Source: Macrostomum hystrix | Lineage: Eukaryota > Platyhelminthes > Macrostomidae | Direction: 5' to 3' | Assembly: GCA_950097015.1 (NCBI GenBank) | Contig: CATNEN010000012.1 | Span: forward strand, 3,217,501-3,281,500 | Length of the DNA: 64,000 bases | Shown here: positions 44,810 through 55,439 of the stretch, one piece after another | Numbering within the stretch: position 1 is the first letter of the stretch | Layout: the number at the start of each line of letters is the position of its first letter | The notes under the pieces: generated by a model | Told to the model about the DNA's origin: nothing | The model's input: the letters and a program-made list of their open reading frames with translations, nothing else | Database searches by the model: none | Made by a program: the position numbers and the translations under genes

Positions 44810-47800
44810 ATGACTCAGAGACGCGGTGACCACAGACAGCATGCTAAGCGGCTGCTGCAACTGGAGTTTCCTGACACCAACGAGCGTATTCTGCGCGAGA
44901 CCCTCGAGGCGGTAAGTGGCGGAGTCGTATTAAAACTTCTCGTTTATTTATTTGTTTTTAAATCTGCTTTTCAAGAAGCAATAAATTTAAAAGTAAGATA
45001 GTCGAATGAAGAAATTTACCTCCGCAACTTATTTAAATATTTGATGCAAAACTGCCAGTCCGGAAATTCTGGGATCAAAGCTGGCACTGCCAGTCCGGAA
45101 ATTCTGGGATCAAAGCTGGCACTGCCAGTCTGGAAATTCTGGCATCATGGCTGGCACTGCCAGTCTGGAAATTCTGGGATCAAAGCTGGCGCTGAGCCAG
45201 TCTGGAAATTCTGGGATCAAAGCTGGCGCTGAGCCAGTCTGGAAATTCTGGGATCAAAGCTGCCAGACGTCATTCAGGGTCAACTTAGATCGACAATTTT
45301 TCCCTTACGAGAGGGAATGTGAGATTCAAATTTCGCTTCTAGCTTCGGTTCGTTTCAAATTTAGACAGTTCTAGTTAATACATTTTTCATGCTGAAGATT
45401 CATTTGTAAGCAGACATAATTAGGAAGTGCATCATGTTGGGTTTTGTACGCACAGTCAGGTGGGGCGGGAAGCAGGCAGGCAGGAAGGCTGAACTTGTCA
45501 AAGCCAGTTATTAGAAAGTTCTGCTTTAATTTCTCTTGACACACTTGGCTGGTATCTATCTATAAGGCCAGCTTCCGTAGAAAAAATTGTCTTTTAGCCT
45601 TGCCTCCTGCTAGCTGGGCTATAGTTGTGTAGTTTTATATTTAATGTGCTAAAATTTTTCACCGTGCAGAGCTGTGCGCATTTATATTTGATCTGCGCTA
45701 ATATAATTAAGCCAAATATAGTAACTAAGTCATACTTCAGTTGGCAATAGTAGTATTAAGTATAGTATGTATGACTGTAATGTTTTCTGACCCAGCAGCT
45801 ACTGTAGCTAGAATCGCAGCAGAAACTGGAGCTGTAGCTAGAATCGCAGCAGGAGCTGTAGCTAGAATCGCAGCAGAAACTGGAGCTGTAGCTAGAATCG
45901 CAGCAGGAGCTGTAGCTAGAATCGCAGCAGGAGATGTAGCTAGAATCGCAGCAGGAGCTGTAGCTAGAATCGCAGCAAGAGCTGTAGCTAGAATCGGAGC
46001 AGGAGCTGTAGCTTGAATCGCAGCAGACACTGAAGCTGTAGCTAGAATCGCAGCATCTAGAATCTCAGCATGAGCTGTAGCTAGAATCGCAGCAGCTAGA
46101 ATCGCAGCAGGAGCTGTAGCTGGAATCGCAGCAAGAGCTGTATTAGAATCACTGCAAGAGCTGTATTAGAATCTCAGCATGAGCTGTAGCTAGAATCGCA
46201 GCAGCTAGAATCGCAGCAGGAGCTGTAGCTGGAATCGCAGCAAGAGCTGTATTAGAATCGCAGCAGAAGCTGTATTAGAATCGCAGCAGGAGCTGTATTA
46301 GAATCGCAGCAGGAGCTGTATTAGAATCGCAGCAGGAGCTGTATTAGAATCGCAGCAAGAGCTGTATTAGAATCGCAGCAGGAGCTGTATTAGAATCGCA
46401 GCAGGAGCTGTATTAGAATCGCAGCAAGAGCTGTATTAGAATCGCAGCAGGAGCTGTATTAGAATCGCAGCAGGAGCTGTATTAGAATCGCAGCAAGAGC
46501 TGTATTAGAATCGCAGCAGGAGCTGTATTAGAATCGCAGCAGGAGCTGTAGCTAGAATCGCTGCAAGAGCTGTATTAGAATCGCAGCATGAGCTGTATTA
46601 GAATCGCAGCAAGAGCTGTATTAGAATCGCAGCAAGAGCTGTATTAGAATCGCTGCAAGAGCTGTATTAGAATCGCTGCAAGAGCTGTATTAGAATCGCT
46701 GCAAGAGCTGTAGCTAATATCGCAGCAAGAGCTGTAGCTGGAATCGCAGCAGGAGCTGTATTAGAATTGCAGCAAGAGCTGTAGCTGGAATCGCAGCAGG
46801 AGCTGTATTAGAATCGCAGCAAGAGCTGTATTAGAATCGCAGCAAGAGCTGTATTAGAATCGCAGCAAGAGCTGTAGCTAGAATCGCAGCATGAGCTGTA
46901 TTAGAATCGCAGCAGGAGCTGTATTAGAATCGCAGCAAGAGCTGTATTAGAATCGCAGCATGAGCTGTATTAGAATCGCAGCAGGAGCTGTATTAGAATC
47001 GCAGCAAGAGCTGTATTAGAATCGCAGCATGAGCTGTATTAGAATCGCAGCAAGAGCTGTATTAGAATCGCAGCAGGAGCTGTATTAGAATCGCAGCAAG
47101 AGCTGTATTAGAATCGCAGCAAGAGCTGTATTAGAATCGCAGCAAGAGCTGTATTAGAATCGCAGCAGGAGCTGTATTAGAATCGCAGCAGGAGCTGTAT
47201 TAGAATCGCAGCATGAGCTGTATTAGAATCGCAGCAGGAGCTGTATTAGAATCGCAGCAGGAGCTGTATTAGAATCGCAGCAGGAGCTGTATTAGAATCG
47301 CAGCAGGAGCTGTATTAGAATCGCAGCAAGAGCTGTATTAGAATCGCAGCAGGAGCTGTATTAAAATCGCAGCAGGAGCTGTAGCTAGAATCGCTGCAAG
47401 AGCTGTATTAGAATCGCAGCATGAGCTGTATTAGAATCGCAGCAAGAGCTGTATTAGAATCGCAGCAGGAGCTGTATTAGAATCGCAGCAGGAGCTGTAT
47501 TAGAATCGCTGCAAGAGCTGTATTAGAATCGCAGCATGAGCTGTATTAGAATCGCAGCAAGAGCTGTATTAGAATCGCAGCAAGAGCTGTATTAGAATCG
47601 CTGCAAGAGCTGTATTAGAATCGCTGCAAGAGCTGTATTAGAATCGCTGCAAGAGCTGTATTAGAATCGCAGCATGAGCTGTATTAGAATAGCAGCAAGA
47701 GCTGTATTAGAATCGCAGCAAGAGCTGTATTAGAATCGCTGCAAGAGCTGTATTAGAATCGCTGCAAGAGCTGTATTAGAATCGCTGCAAGAGCTGTATT

Positions 47801-50645
47801 AGAATCGCAGCATGAGCTGTATTAGAATCGCAGCAAGAGCTGTATTAGAATCGCAGCAGGAGCTGTATTAGAATCGCAGCAAGAGCTGTATTAGAATCGC
47901 TGCAAGAGCTGTATTAGAATCGCAGCATGAGCTGTATTAGAATAGCAGCAAGAGCTGTATTAGAATCGCAGCAAGAGCTGTATTAGAATCGCTGCAAGAG
48001 CTGTATTAGAATCGCTGCAAGAGCTGTATTAGAATCGCTGCAAGAGCTGTATTAGAATCGCAGCATGAGCTGTATTAGAATAGCAGCAAGAGCTGTATTA
48101 GAATCGCAGCAAGAGCTGTATTAGAATCGCTGCAAGAGCTGTATTAGAATCGCTGCAAGAGCTGTATTAGAATCGCTGCAAGAGCTGTAGCTAATATCGC
48201 AGCAAGAGCTGTAGCTGGAATCGCAGCAGGAGCTGTATTAGAATTGCAGCAAGAGCTGTAGCTGGAATCGCAGCAGGAGCTGTATTAGAATCGCAGCAAG
48301 AGCTGTATTAGAATCGCAGCAAGAGCTGTATTAGAATCGCAGCAAGAGCTGTAGCTAGAATCGCAGCATGAGCTGTATTAGAATCGCAGCAGGAGCTGTA
48401 TTAGAATCGCAGCAGGAGCTGTATTAGAATCGCAGCATGAGCTGTATTAGAATCGTAGCAAGAGCTGTGCTAGAATCGCAGCAGGAGCTGTGCTAGAATC
48501 GCAGCAGGAGCTGTATTAGAATCGCAGCAAGAGCTGTATTAGAATCGCAGCAAGAGCTGTGCTAGAATCGCAGCAGGAGCTGTATTAGAATCGCAGCAAG
48601 AGCTGTATTAGAATCGCAGCAAGAGCTGTATTAGAATCGCAGCAGGAGCTGTATTAGAATCGCAGCAAGAGCTGTATTAGAATCGCAGCAAGAGCTGTGC
48701 TAGAATCGCAGCAGGAGCTGTATTAGAATCGCAGCAAGAGCTGTATTAGAATCGCAGCAAGAGCTGTGCTAGAATCGCAGCAGGAGCTGTAGCTAGATTT
48801 ATTCTATAATATACATGCTCCTGTAATTGCAGCACGACTTCTCCCTGAGTGAATGCCGAGAGTCGCTGTCGCGGCTTCACGGCCTGAAAGACTCCAAAAA
48901 GCCGAAGCATCGCTTCAAATTTCGCTGGCCAAAAATTGGCGGCGGCGGCGGCGGCGGCTACGGAGGCGAGGTCCGTCGGAGCAGTTTGCTTTGTCCGCCA
49001 CCGGCCATAGCGGTCCCACTGAACAATGGCGCTAGCCGGAGCGTTCTCAGCGGATTCGGCGCCTGCGTCGGCGGCGACGGTGTCGGCATTGAGCAAAAGT
49101 CGGACATGGATTACCATTGTAAGATGTGATTGCTTAGCTCATTGCCATAGCTCATTGCCATAGCTCATTGCCATAGCTCATTGCCATCTCGCTCATTGCC
49201 ATAGCTCATTGCCATAGCTCATTGCCATCGCTCATTGCCATAGCTCATTGCCATAGCTCATTGCCATAGCTCATTGCCATAGCTCATTGCCATAGCTCAT
49301 TGCCATAGCTCATTGCCATAGCTCATTGCCATAGCTCATTGCCATAGCTCATTGCCATCGCTCATTGCCATAGCTCATTGCCATAGCTCATTGCCATAGC
49401 TCATTGCCATAGCTCATTGCCATAGCTCATTGCCATCGCTCATTGCCATCGCTCATTGCCATAGCTCATTGCCATCGCTCATTGCCATCGCTCATTGCCA
49501 TAGTTCATAGCTCTGAGACCGGGAAACCTGTATTGAAACCCGTGGCCCTCTTGACAGTGGCCGTCCAGCGTCAAAGCCTCGAGCGAGTGGCTACGGTCCG
49601 CACCAGCTCGGCGGGCAGCCTGACTCAAGCCCGGCGAGCCGTGAAGGATCGCCGCGAGCTGCTGCTGCTGCTGCTTGAGCATGGCGCTGAGAGTGGCGCC
49701 GCGCTATTTGAAGCTGCCAGGCAGACACTGCTCGGCGAATTTCGCCTCTTAAATCGCCAGTGGACGACGCAAAACTCTGGCCCGCAGCAGCATCAGCAGC
49801 AGCAGCTGGCTTTGGCAAGTCCGGCTGTTTCGCGGCGAAAACATAAATGCTGCAGCAATTCACACGGCGAGGCAAACGGTCCCTTGCAGCAGCAGCGGCA
49901 GCAGCAGCAGCAGATGTTCCGGCATCAGCGTGTATCGGCTTCTTTGTTTCCGATGGCTGCTGCTGGGGCACCAGGTGAGATGTGGCCACGAGACTGCTGC
50001 TTCATGTCATGTGGTTGTGTTTTTTTAGATTTTAAGCAGCAAGAATCATCTGAACTACAATGCCCGTTTCGAAACTAGACTGCTAGCATGAAAATGTGAT
50101 CCTTCTGTCTACCCCATAGCTAGAAAGGTCACGTGACGTATGTAAAACCCTTAGCTAGAAGAGTCACGTGATCTATGTGAAACCTTTAGCTAGAAGAGTC
50201 GCGTGATCTATGTGAAACCTTTAGCGGGAAGAGTCACATGATCTATGTGAAACCTTTAGCTAGAAGAGTCACGTGATCTATGTGAAACCTTTAGCTAGAA
50301 GAGTCACGTGATCTATGTGAAACCTTTAGCGGGAAGAGTCACGTGATTTATGTGAAACCTTTAGCGGGAAGAGTCACTTGGCCATTGTGAGACTCTCAGC
50401 TCATAATTTTTCAATCGCCACCCATTCCAGGTGTCGCCAAGCTGCCGCCGCCGCTGTACCGGCCGGCCTCCGTGCCTCAAGAGCCACCGCAGCCGCCCGC
50501 CAGGCCGTGGCAGTGCGAGCGATGCACTTTTGAGAATCATCCCGACATGGAGGAGTGCGAAATGTGCTCAGCCCTGCGACCGGGCACTCAGATGAGGCCC
50601 AGATCCGTCAGCATCTCCCTTGATCGGCCGCTGAGAAACAGCTAA
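44810..50645 (+). CDS. CUE-coiled-coil-NZF ubiquitin-binding adaptor, TAB2/TAB3-like
   Basis: Four exons, 44810-44911, 48833-49118, 49504-49974 and 50431-50645, join in phases 0, 1 and 1 to give 357 residues. The N-terminus forms a CUE domain across the first junction (RLLQLEFPDTNERILRETLE, then HDFSLSECRESLSRLHG). The middle is basic and Gly-rich. Exon 3 has a helical segment (RRELLLLLLEHGAESGAALF) followed by Gln-rich runs. The C-terminus is an NZF/RanBP2 zinc finger (WQCERCTFENHP, ECEMCSALRP) that keeps the Thr-Phe pair used to bind ubiquitin. CUE at one end, a coiled coil and a C-terminal NZF is the layout of TAB2/TAB3, the adaptors that recruit TAK1 to K63-linked ubiquitin. It is about half their usual length. 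An in-frame TGA (44804-44806) precedes the ATG and a TTTCAG ends at 44785. Introns 1, 2 and 3 are largely 23-, 13- and 35-bp arrays. Confidence 0.65.
45045..45262. repeat. About 36-bp tandem repeat, six copies
   Basis: GGAAATTCTGGGATCAAAGC plus TGGCACTGCCAGTC. In intron 1 of the TAB2/3-like gene. Confidence 0.85.
45263..45795. other. Intronic DNA
   Basis: No feature recognised between the 36-bp and 23-bp arrays. Confidence 0.35.
45796..48795. repeat. 23-bp tandem array, about 130 copies
   Basis: Core TTAGAATCGCAGCAAGAGCT followed by GTA. Variants CTGCAAG, CAGCATG and GCTAGAATC occur in repeated blocks; the block at 46680-46900 recurs near 48180-48400. It ends about 40 bp before exon 2 of the TAB2/3-like gene. 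Confidence 0.95.
49137..49503. repeat. 13-bp tandem array forming a whole intron
   Basis: Unit ATAGCTCATTGCC, about 28 copies with a CATCGCTC variant. It fills intron 2 of the TAB2/3-like gene to its last base, and the 3' splice site CATTGCCATAG is itself a repeat unit. Confidence 0.9.
50105..50395. repeat. 35-bp array with TCACGTGA palindromes
   Basis: About eight units of AGAGTCACGTGATCTATGTG and AAACCTTTAGCTAG, in the last intron of the TAB2/3-like gene. The palindrome is intact in most units. Confidence 0.9.
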
Positions 50646-50712
50646 GGAACCTTTTTGGGGCCTGTTCCAGTTTTTTATGTTACCGCTGGCGCTTTCAATT
50701 TGTCAGTTATAG

Positions 50713-51300
50713 GATGGAATTTCTATTGACAGGAAAGACTTTGGTGTTTCAAATACCCACTGCCTACTTCACGATGGCTCCCAATCCGAGTGACGGATTT
50801 TCCTGAAAGTCCACCGTATGGATTAAAATTTTCCGTCCTTCACGATCAACCGTCCGACCTCAGCATCGTGGTGATTTTCAGCGGTTCTTATCGAAGACCA
50901 TTGTGAATCTCTTTGGGAAATCCATATTGGTTCAAAAGTGTAAAAATTAACAATATAATCAATACAATAGTCAACAATGCCGATGTTTTGTGATTCTGAA
51001 AGTTGTCTCATCGAATAGTGCGAAAAAAATAGTCTTTGTTCTGGATTTTCATGGCGATTGGTTGAATATTTTAGGAGATATGGAAAAGGGGAAATGTGGA
51101 TATCGTTTGACTGTTCCGAACCGCCCAAGCAGAATATTTTTCATGGTTAAATTGAAACATCGCTTTAAAATTTATAAGTGAATTTTCTGGCGTTAAATCA
51201 AGCACAACTACTTTTGTGTGCCTTAACCATTTTTAATCGGCAAAGCCTTTTTTGTCTTCCATTGCCTACTGAACTGCAGTAGTGTCTTAGGTGTATTTTT
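50713..51300. mobile_element. TIR (MITE-like) repeat, copy D
   Basis: Left arm TTTCAAATACCCACTGCC and CCTACTTCACGATGGCTCCC. The internal blocks appear in the opposite order to copy C: TTTTGTGATTCTGAAAGTTG, then TTTTCATGGCGATTGGTTG. The right arm is eroded. It lies just 3' of the TAB2/3-like gene. Confidence 0.6.
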
Positions 51301-51624
51301 ATCGAAACTTGCGAAATATTTTAACTTTTTGCACTGTTTTATTTGAATGTAAATAACCGAGCAGCTATTCTAAGAATGTTATTCTGCTGATAATTTTTAA
51401 TGAGGATATGCTCGCGTATTTTTCCAAGTACATTCTACTTCATTTTAAAAACAATCCATCCATGACACATCTCATTTTTAAGAAAATTTCTACTTCTAAC
51501 ACTAAGCTTGAATATATTTGTAACACTGCAGAGAAAATATATTGTTATACTTATTACACAAAAAAAGATATAATATGACTTTGATGTGTTAGCATATTTA
51601 TAATGCGCAGATATGATCTGACCA

Positions 51625-52205
51625 ATGATTATCCTTTAGTGAGTAGGGTCACGTGATCAATGATTATCCTTTAGTGAGTAGGGTCACGTGATCAATGATT
51701 ATCCTTTAGTGAGTAGGGTCACGTGATCAATGATTATCCTTTAGTGAGTAGGGTCACGTGATCAATGATTATCCTTTAGTGAGTACGGTTACGTGATCAA
51801 TGATTATCCTTTAGTGAGTAGGGTCACGTGATCAATGATTATCCTTTAGTGAGTAGGGTCACGTGATCAATGATTATCCTTTAGTGAGTAGGGTCACGTG
51901 ATCAATGATTATCCTTTAGTGATTAGGGTCACGTGATCAATGATTATCCTTTAGTGAGTAGGGTCACGTGATCAATGATTATCCTTTAGTGAGTAGGGTT
52001 ACGTGATCAATGATTATCCTTTAGTGAGTAGGGTCACGTGATCAATGATTATCCTTTTATTAAGAAGGATCACGTGATCAGTGATTATCCTTTAGTGAGA
52101 AAAGTCACGTGTTCAATGATTATCCTTTAGTGAGAAAAGTCACGTGATCAATGATTATCCTTTAGTCGGAAGAGTCACCTGACCAATGATTATCCCTTAG
52201 CTCAT
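51625..52205. repeat. 36-bp array with TCACGTGA palindromes
   Basis: About 15 units of GGTCACGTGATCAATGATTA and TCCTTTAGTGAGTA, between the TAB2/3-like and CENP-V-like genes. The unit is related to that at 50105-50395. Confidence 0.95.
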
Positions 52206-52480
52206 TTGCTAGCCACATGACCTTTAAATGCCCCTTAGCTCACTCATTTAGCTCAATATTGCACTCAAATGACCAATGTCATTTGGATGTGAACTGCCTG
52301 AATGTGAATTTGTCTAGGTAACGTATTTACCACAAGGTATTGTGTCTCCAATCTCTTTACTGACAGTAGCAAAGAAAGAAAAGAGAGTTTAATTTTGTTT
52401 GGACAAGTAAGTATTTGATTTTGAAAATGATACATGAAAGTGCATAAAGCCGGCACACTCCAACATCCATTCTCTAAAAG

Positions 52481-52924
52481 GCCGACCTGGTGACGCATCA
52501 CGGCGGGTGTCACTGCGGCGCGGTGACCTTCACTGTTCTCGCCCCAGCGGTGATCAAGGCCATCAAATGCTCCTGCTCCATCTGCAGCATGAAGGGCAAT
52601 GATCACTTCATCGTGCCAGCTAGCCAATTCACGCTGCTGACAGGCGCAAACTGCCTGACAACCTACACCTTCAACACGCACGCCGCCAAACACACTTTCT
52701 GCTCCAGGTGCGGAGTGCAAAGCTTCTATACTCCGCGCTCAAACCCTGATGGTTATGGAATCAACGTTCACTGCCTGAAGCCGGGCTCCGTCAGCCAGGT
52801 GGTCTGGGAGAACTTCAACGGGCGAGACTGGGAGCAGACAATGTCCCAATACGGAGAGGAACTCGCCAAGAGGTCAAAGATTGCCAGCGACCAACTTCCA
52901 TCAAATGAGAACTGCACCTACTAA
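52481..52924 (+). CDS. CENPV: CENP-V/GFA-fold zinc protein, 5' end not found
   Basis: An open exon of 148 codons ending in TAA. Zinc-ligand clusters are intact and spaced as in CENP-V and GFA enzymes: GGCHCGAV, CSCSIC and FCSRCGVQSFYTPRSNP. The stretch TTYTFNTHAAKHTFC and the ending WENFNGRDWEQTM also match animal CENP-V closely. The GFA fold is known from glutathione-dependent formaldehyde-activating enzymes; vertebrate CENP-V acts at centromeric chromatin and microtubules, but its chemistry is not settled. No ATG precedes GGCHCG in frame. The exon probably begins after CTCTAAAAG (AG at 52479-52480), and the first coding exon or trans-spliced leader lies elsewhere. A GTAAGT donor about 75 nt upstream may end a 5' exon, but its frame is unresolved. 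The stop is followed directly by a tandem array. Confidence 0.8.
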   Translation, partial: ADLVTHHGGCHCGAVTFTVLAPAVIKAIKCSCSICSMKGNDHFIVPASQFTLLTGANCLTTYTFNTHAAKHTFCSRCGVQSFYTPRSNPDGYGINVHCLKPGSVSQVVWENFNGRDWEQTMSQYGEELAKRSKIASDQLPSNENCTY

Positions 52925-52927
52925 CCC

Positions 52928-53695
52928 CTAATAGACATCCGCCCCCATTTGACATCCATCCGCCCCCTATTTGACATCCATCAGCCCCCTAATTGACATC
53001 CATCAGCCCCCTATTTGACATCCATCCGCCCCCTATTTGACATCCATCCGCCCCCTATTTGACATCCCTCCAATTAGACATCCGCCCACAATTAGACATC
53101 CATCCGCCCCCAAAAAGACATCCGCCCCCAATAAGATATCCGCCCCCAATAAGACATCCGCCACCAATAAGAGATCGAACCCCATAAGACGTCCATCCGC
53201 CCCCCCCCAATAGACATCCGCCCCCAATAAGACATCCATCCGCCCCCTAATAGACCTCCGACCTCAATCAGACACCAACAAATCCTATTAGACATCCGCC
53301 CCCTAATAGACCTCCGACCCCAATCAGACACCAACAATTACCTATTAGACATCCGCCCCCTAATAGACCTCCGACCCCAATCAGACACCAACAAATCCTA
53401 TTAGACATCCGCCCCCTAATAGACCTCCGACCCCAATCAGACACCAACAAATACCTATTAGACATCCGCCCCCTAATAGACATCCGACCCCAATCAGACA
53501 CCAACAAATACCTAATAGACATCCGCCCCCTAATAGACCTCCCACCCCAATCAAACACCAACAAATACCTATTAGACATCCGCCCCCTAATAGACCTCCC
53601 ACCCCAATCAGACACCAACAAATACCTAATAGACATCCGCCCCCTAATTGACCTCCGACCCCAATCAGACACCAACAAATATGTTAGGTTAGACA
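52928..53695. repeat. C-rich array, about 57-bp superunit
   Basis: TAGACATCCGCCCCCTAATA and CCCCAATCAGACACCAACAA alternate. The left part is simpler (TTGACATCCATCCGCCCCCT). It directly follows the CENP-V-like stop codon. Confidence 0.9.
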
Positions 53696-53959
53696 TAGGT
53701 TATACATCCGCCCCTTAGACTTTTTAAGTACTTTTAGAACTGCTTAGAGAATTTTTGAAGAGATCATTCACTGTTCGTTATGAGTGAAATGGTTTATAAT
53801 TATTATTAATTTTACACTAAACAGTGTGGATGCAATTTGATTCTTATTTGGAAAATATAAGTTGTAATTTTCTAGGTTCTTGTCATTTAATTTTTCTGAA
53901 CTTTGTGTCAGCAAGATAATATGCAGCTGAAAGTCTTCAAGAATCTTTATTGAACATAT

Positions 53960-54405
53960 CTGGAACTAACCCATATCTAACATCCATATCTAACACCCAT
54001 ATCTAACATCCACATCTAGCATCCATATCTAACATCCATATCTAACATCCATATCTAACATCCATATCTAACATCCATATCTAACATCCATATCTAACAT
54101 CCACATCTAGCATCCATATCTAAAATCCATATCTAACATCCATATCTAACATCCATATCTAACATCCATATCTAACATCCATATCTAACACCCAGATCTA
54201 ACATCCATATCTAACATCCATATCTAACATCCATATCTAACACCCAGATCTAACATCCATATCTAACATCCATATCTAACATCCATATCCAGCATATTAT
54301 CTAACATCCATATCTAACATCCAAATCTAACATTCATATCTAACATCCATATCTAACATCCATATCTAGCATCCATATCTAACATCCATATCTAGCATCA
54401 ATAAC
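53960..54405. repeat. 13-bp tandem array, about 34 copies
   Basis: Unit ATATCTAACATCC. Lies upstream of the orphan ORF. Confidence 0.95.
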
Positions 54406-54696
54406 ATCAAGCTAGTCAACTAAGGCTGGGTGGCGATGCTGAGCAGTTTCCACGGAGATTAATCTTGGCAATATTATCATTCGTACTACTGAACTGAGTA
54501 GCTAAAACGGTCATTAATTTAAATTAGAATTCGAGCGCATTTGAGTCCGCACAAACAACTCTTGGTCTATGCGGGCTGCGCTGTGTGAAAAGTAGTCTAT
54601 GGCCGAGCTGGGGCAAAAGCACTAGGCTAGCTTATTGTAGTCTATCAAGGAAGCCAAGGAAGTCACTTGGCCCACATCCGAAGAATTTAATGAAGC

Positions 54697-55185
54697 ATGC
54701 CGCGCAGCGCCTCCTCCCAGACCTTGCCAGTCGATTTGCAGTCGTGCAAGCACAGCTACCAGCGTGAACTGCTGCTGCTCTATCCCAGCATGTCAATGTA
54801 CGGCCCAATTCCAGGAAACATCACTCAGATCTCGCGGGCTGAGAATCGCCGAGGTGTATCGGTAAAGTTCACCTGCGATCCAAAGATTGTCGAATTCCTG
54901 AAAAGCGTGGCCAGGATGCAGGCCCAGTTCAACGACCCCGTGTTCTTCGAATTGAAAATCCTTCGCCGGGTGAGTCAGCCGGGACAATCGGCCAAGCTGA
55001 ACATCTACACTGGCCGGGCGAATCTGGCCAGCCAGATAGACAGCGAACGCGACAACTTTGGCCGCGAATTGCAGATCAGCATGGACATGGACGAGCGCAT
55101 TTCCTCCGCCTGTGATTTCGAGCTCGCAGGGCAACAGTTCTTCAGCCTGACAGCCAGGAAGATTGAGGCCTATTATTCCACGTGA
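54697..55185 (+). CDS. Orphan ORF, 162 residues, function unknown
   Basis: Not recognised. It is a single open frame from the ATG at 54697 to the TGA at 55183-55185. Its GC-rich, balanced composition is unlike the flanking arrays, and its amino-acid mix looks like a real soluble protein. The N-terminal 30 residues are Ser/Leu/Gln-rich. The rest alternates short hydrophobic stretches with charged ones (VSVKFTCDPKIVEFLKSVA, FNDPVFFELKILRRV, ISMDMDERISSACDFEL), suggesting an alpha/beta domain. There is no signal peptide, membrane segment or known motif. It lies between a 13-bp array (ending about 54405) and another 13-bp array (from about 55440). A possible internal donor (GTAAAG near 54864) means part could be intronic. 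It could also be the last exon of a longer gene. Confidence 0.45.
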   Translation: MPRSASSQTLPVDLQSCKHSYQRELLLLYPSMSMYGPIPGNITQISRAENRRGVSVKFTCDPKIVEFLKSVARMQAQFNDPVFFELKILRRVSQPGQSAKLNIYTGRANLASQIDSERDNFGRELQISMDMDERISSACDFELAGQQFFSLTARKIEAYYST

Positions 55186-55439
55186 CAACAACCGCGGCTT
55201 TGTTTGTTGTTGAGGTGCATACTTGCCGTGGGTTGAGAGTTTTCTGTTCTGACTCTAGTTTTTGTCAATTGGTATATTGGCTGAAGGCAGTGGGACAAAC
55301 CGCTTTCACCTACAAATGCATTGGAGATCTACAGTGCTGCGAATTGAAGTTTACTGCCTTTTGGTTCTGTTCAACAATTAAAGCTTTGAAAAGTTTTCAT
55401 GACTAGATGATCTAGAAATCACTGCTATTTCTAATTTTT

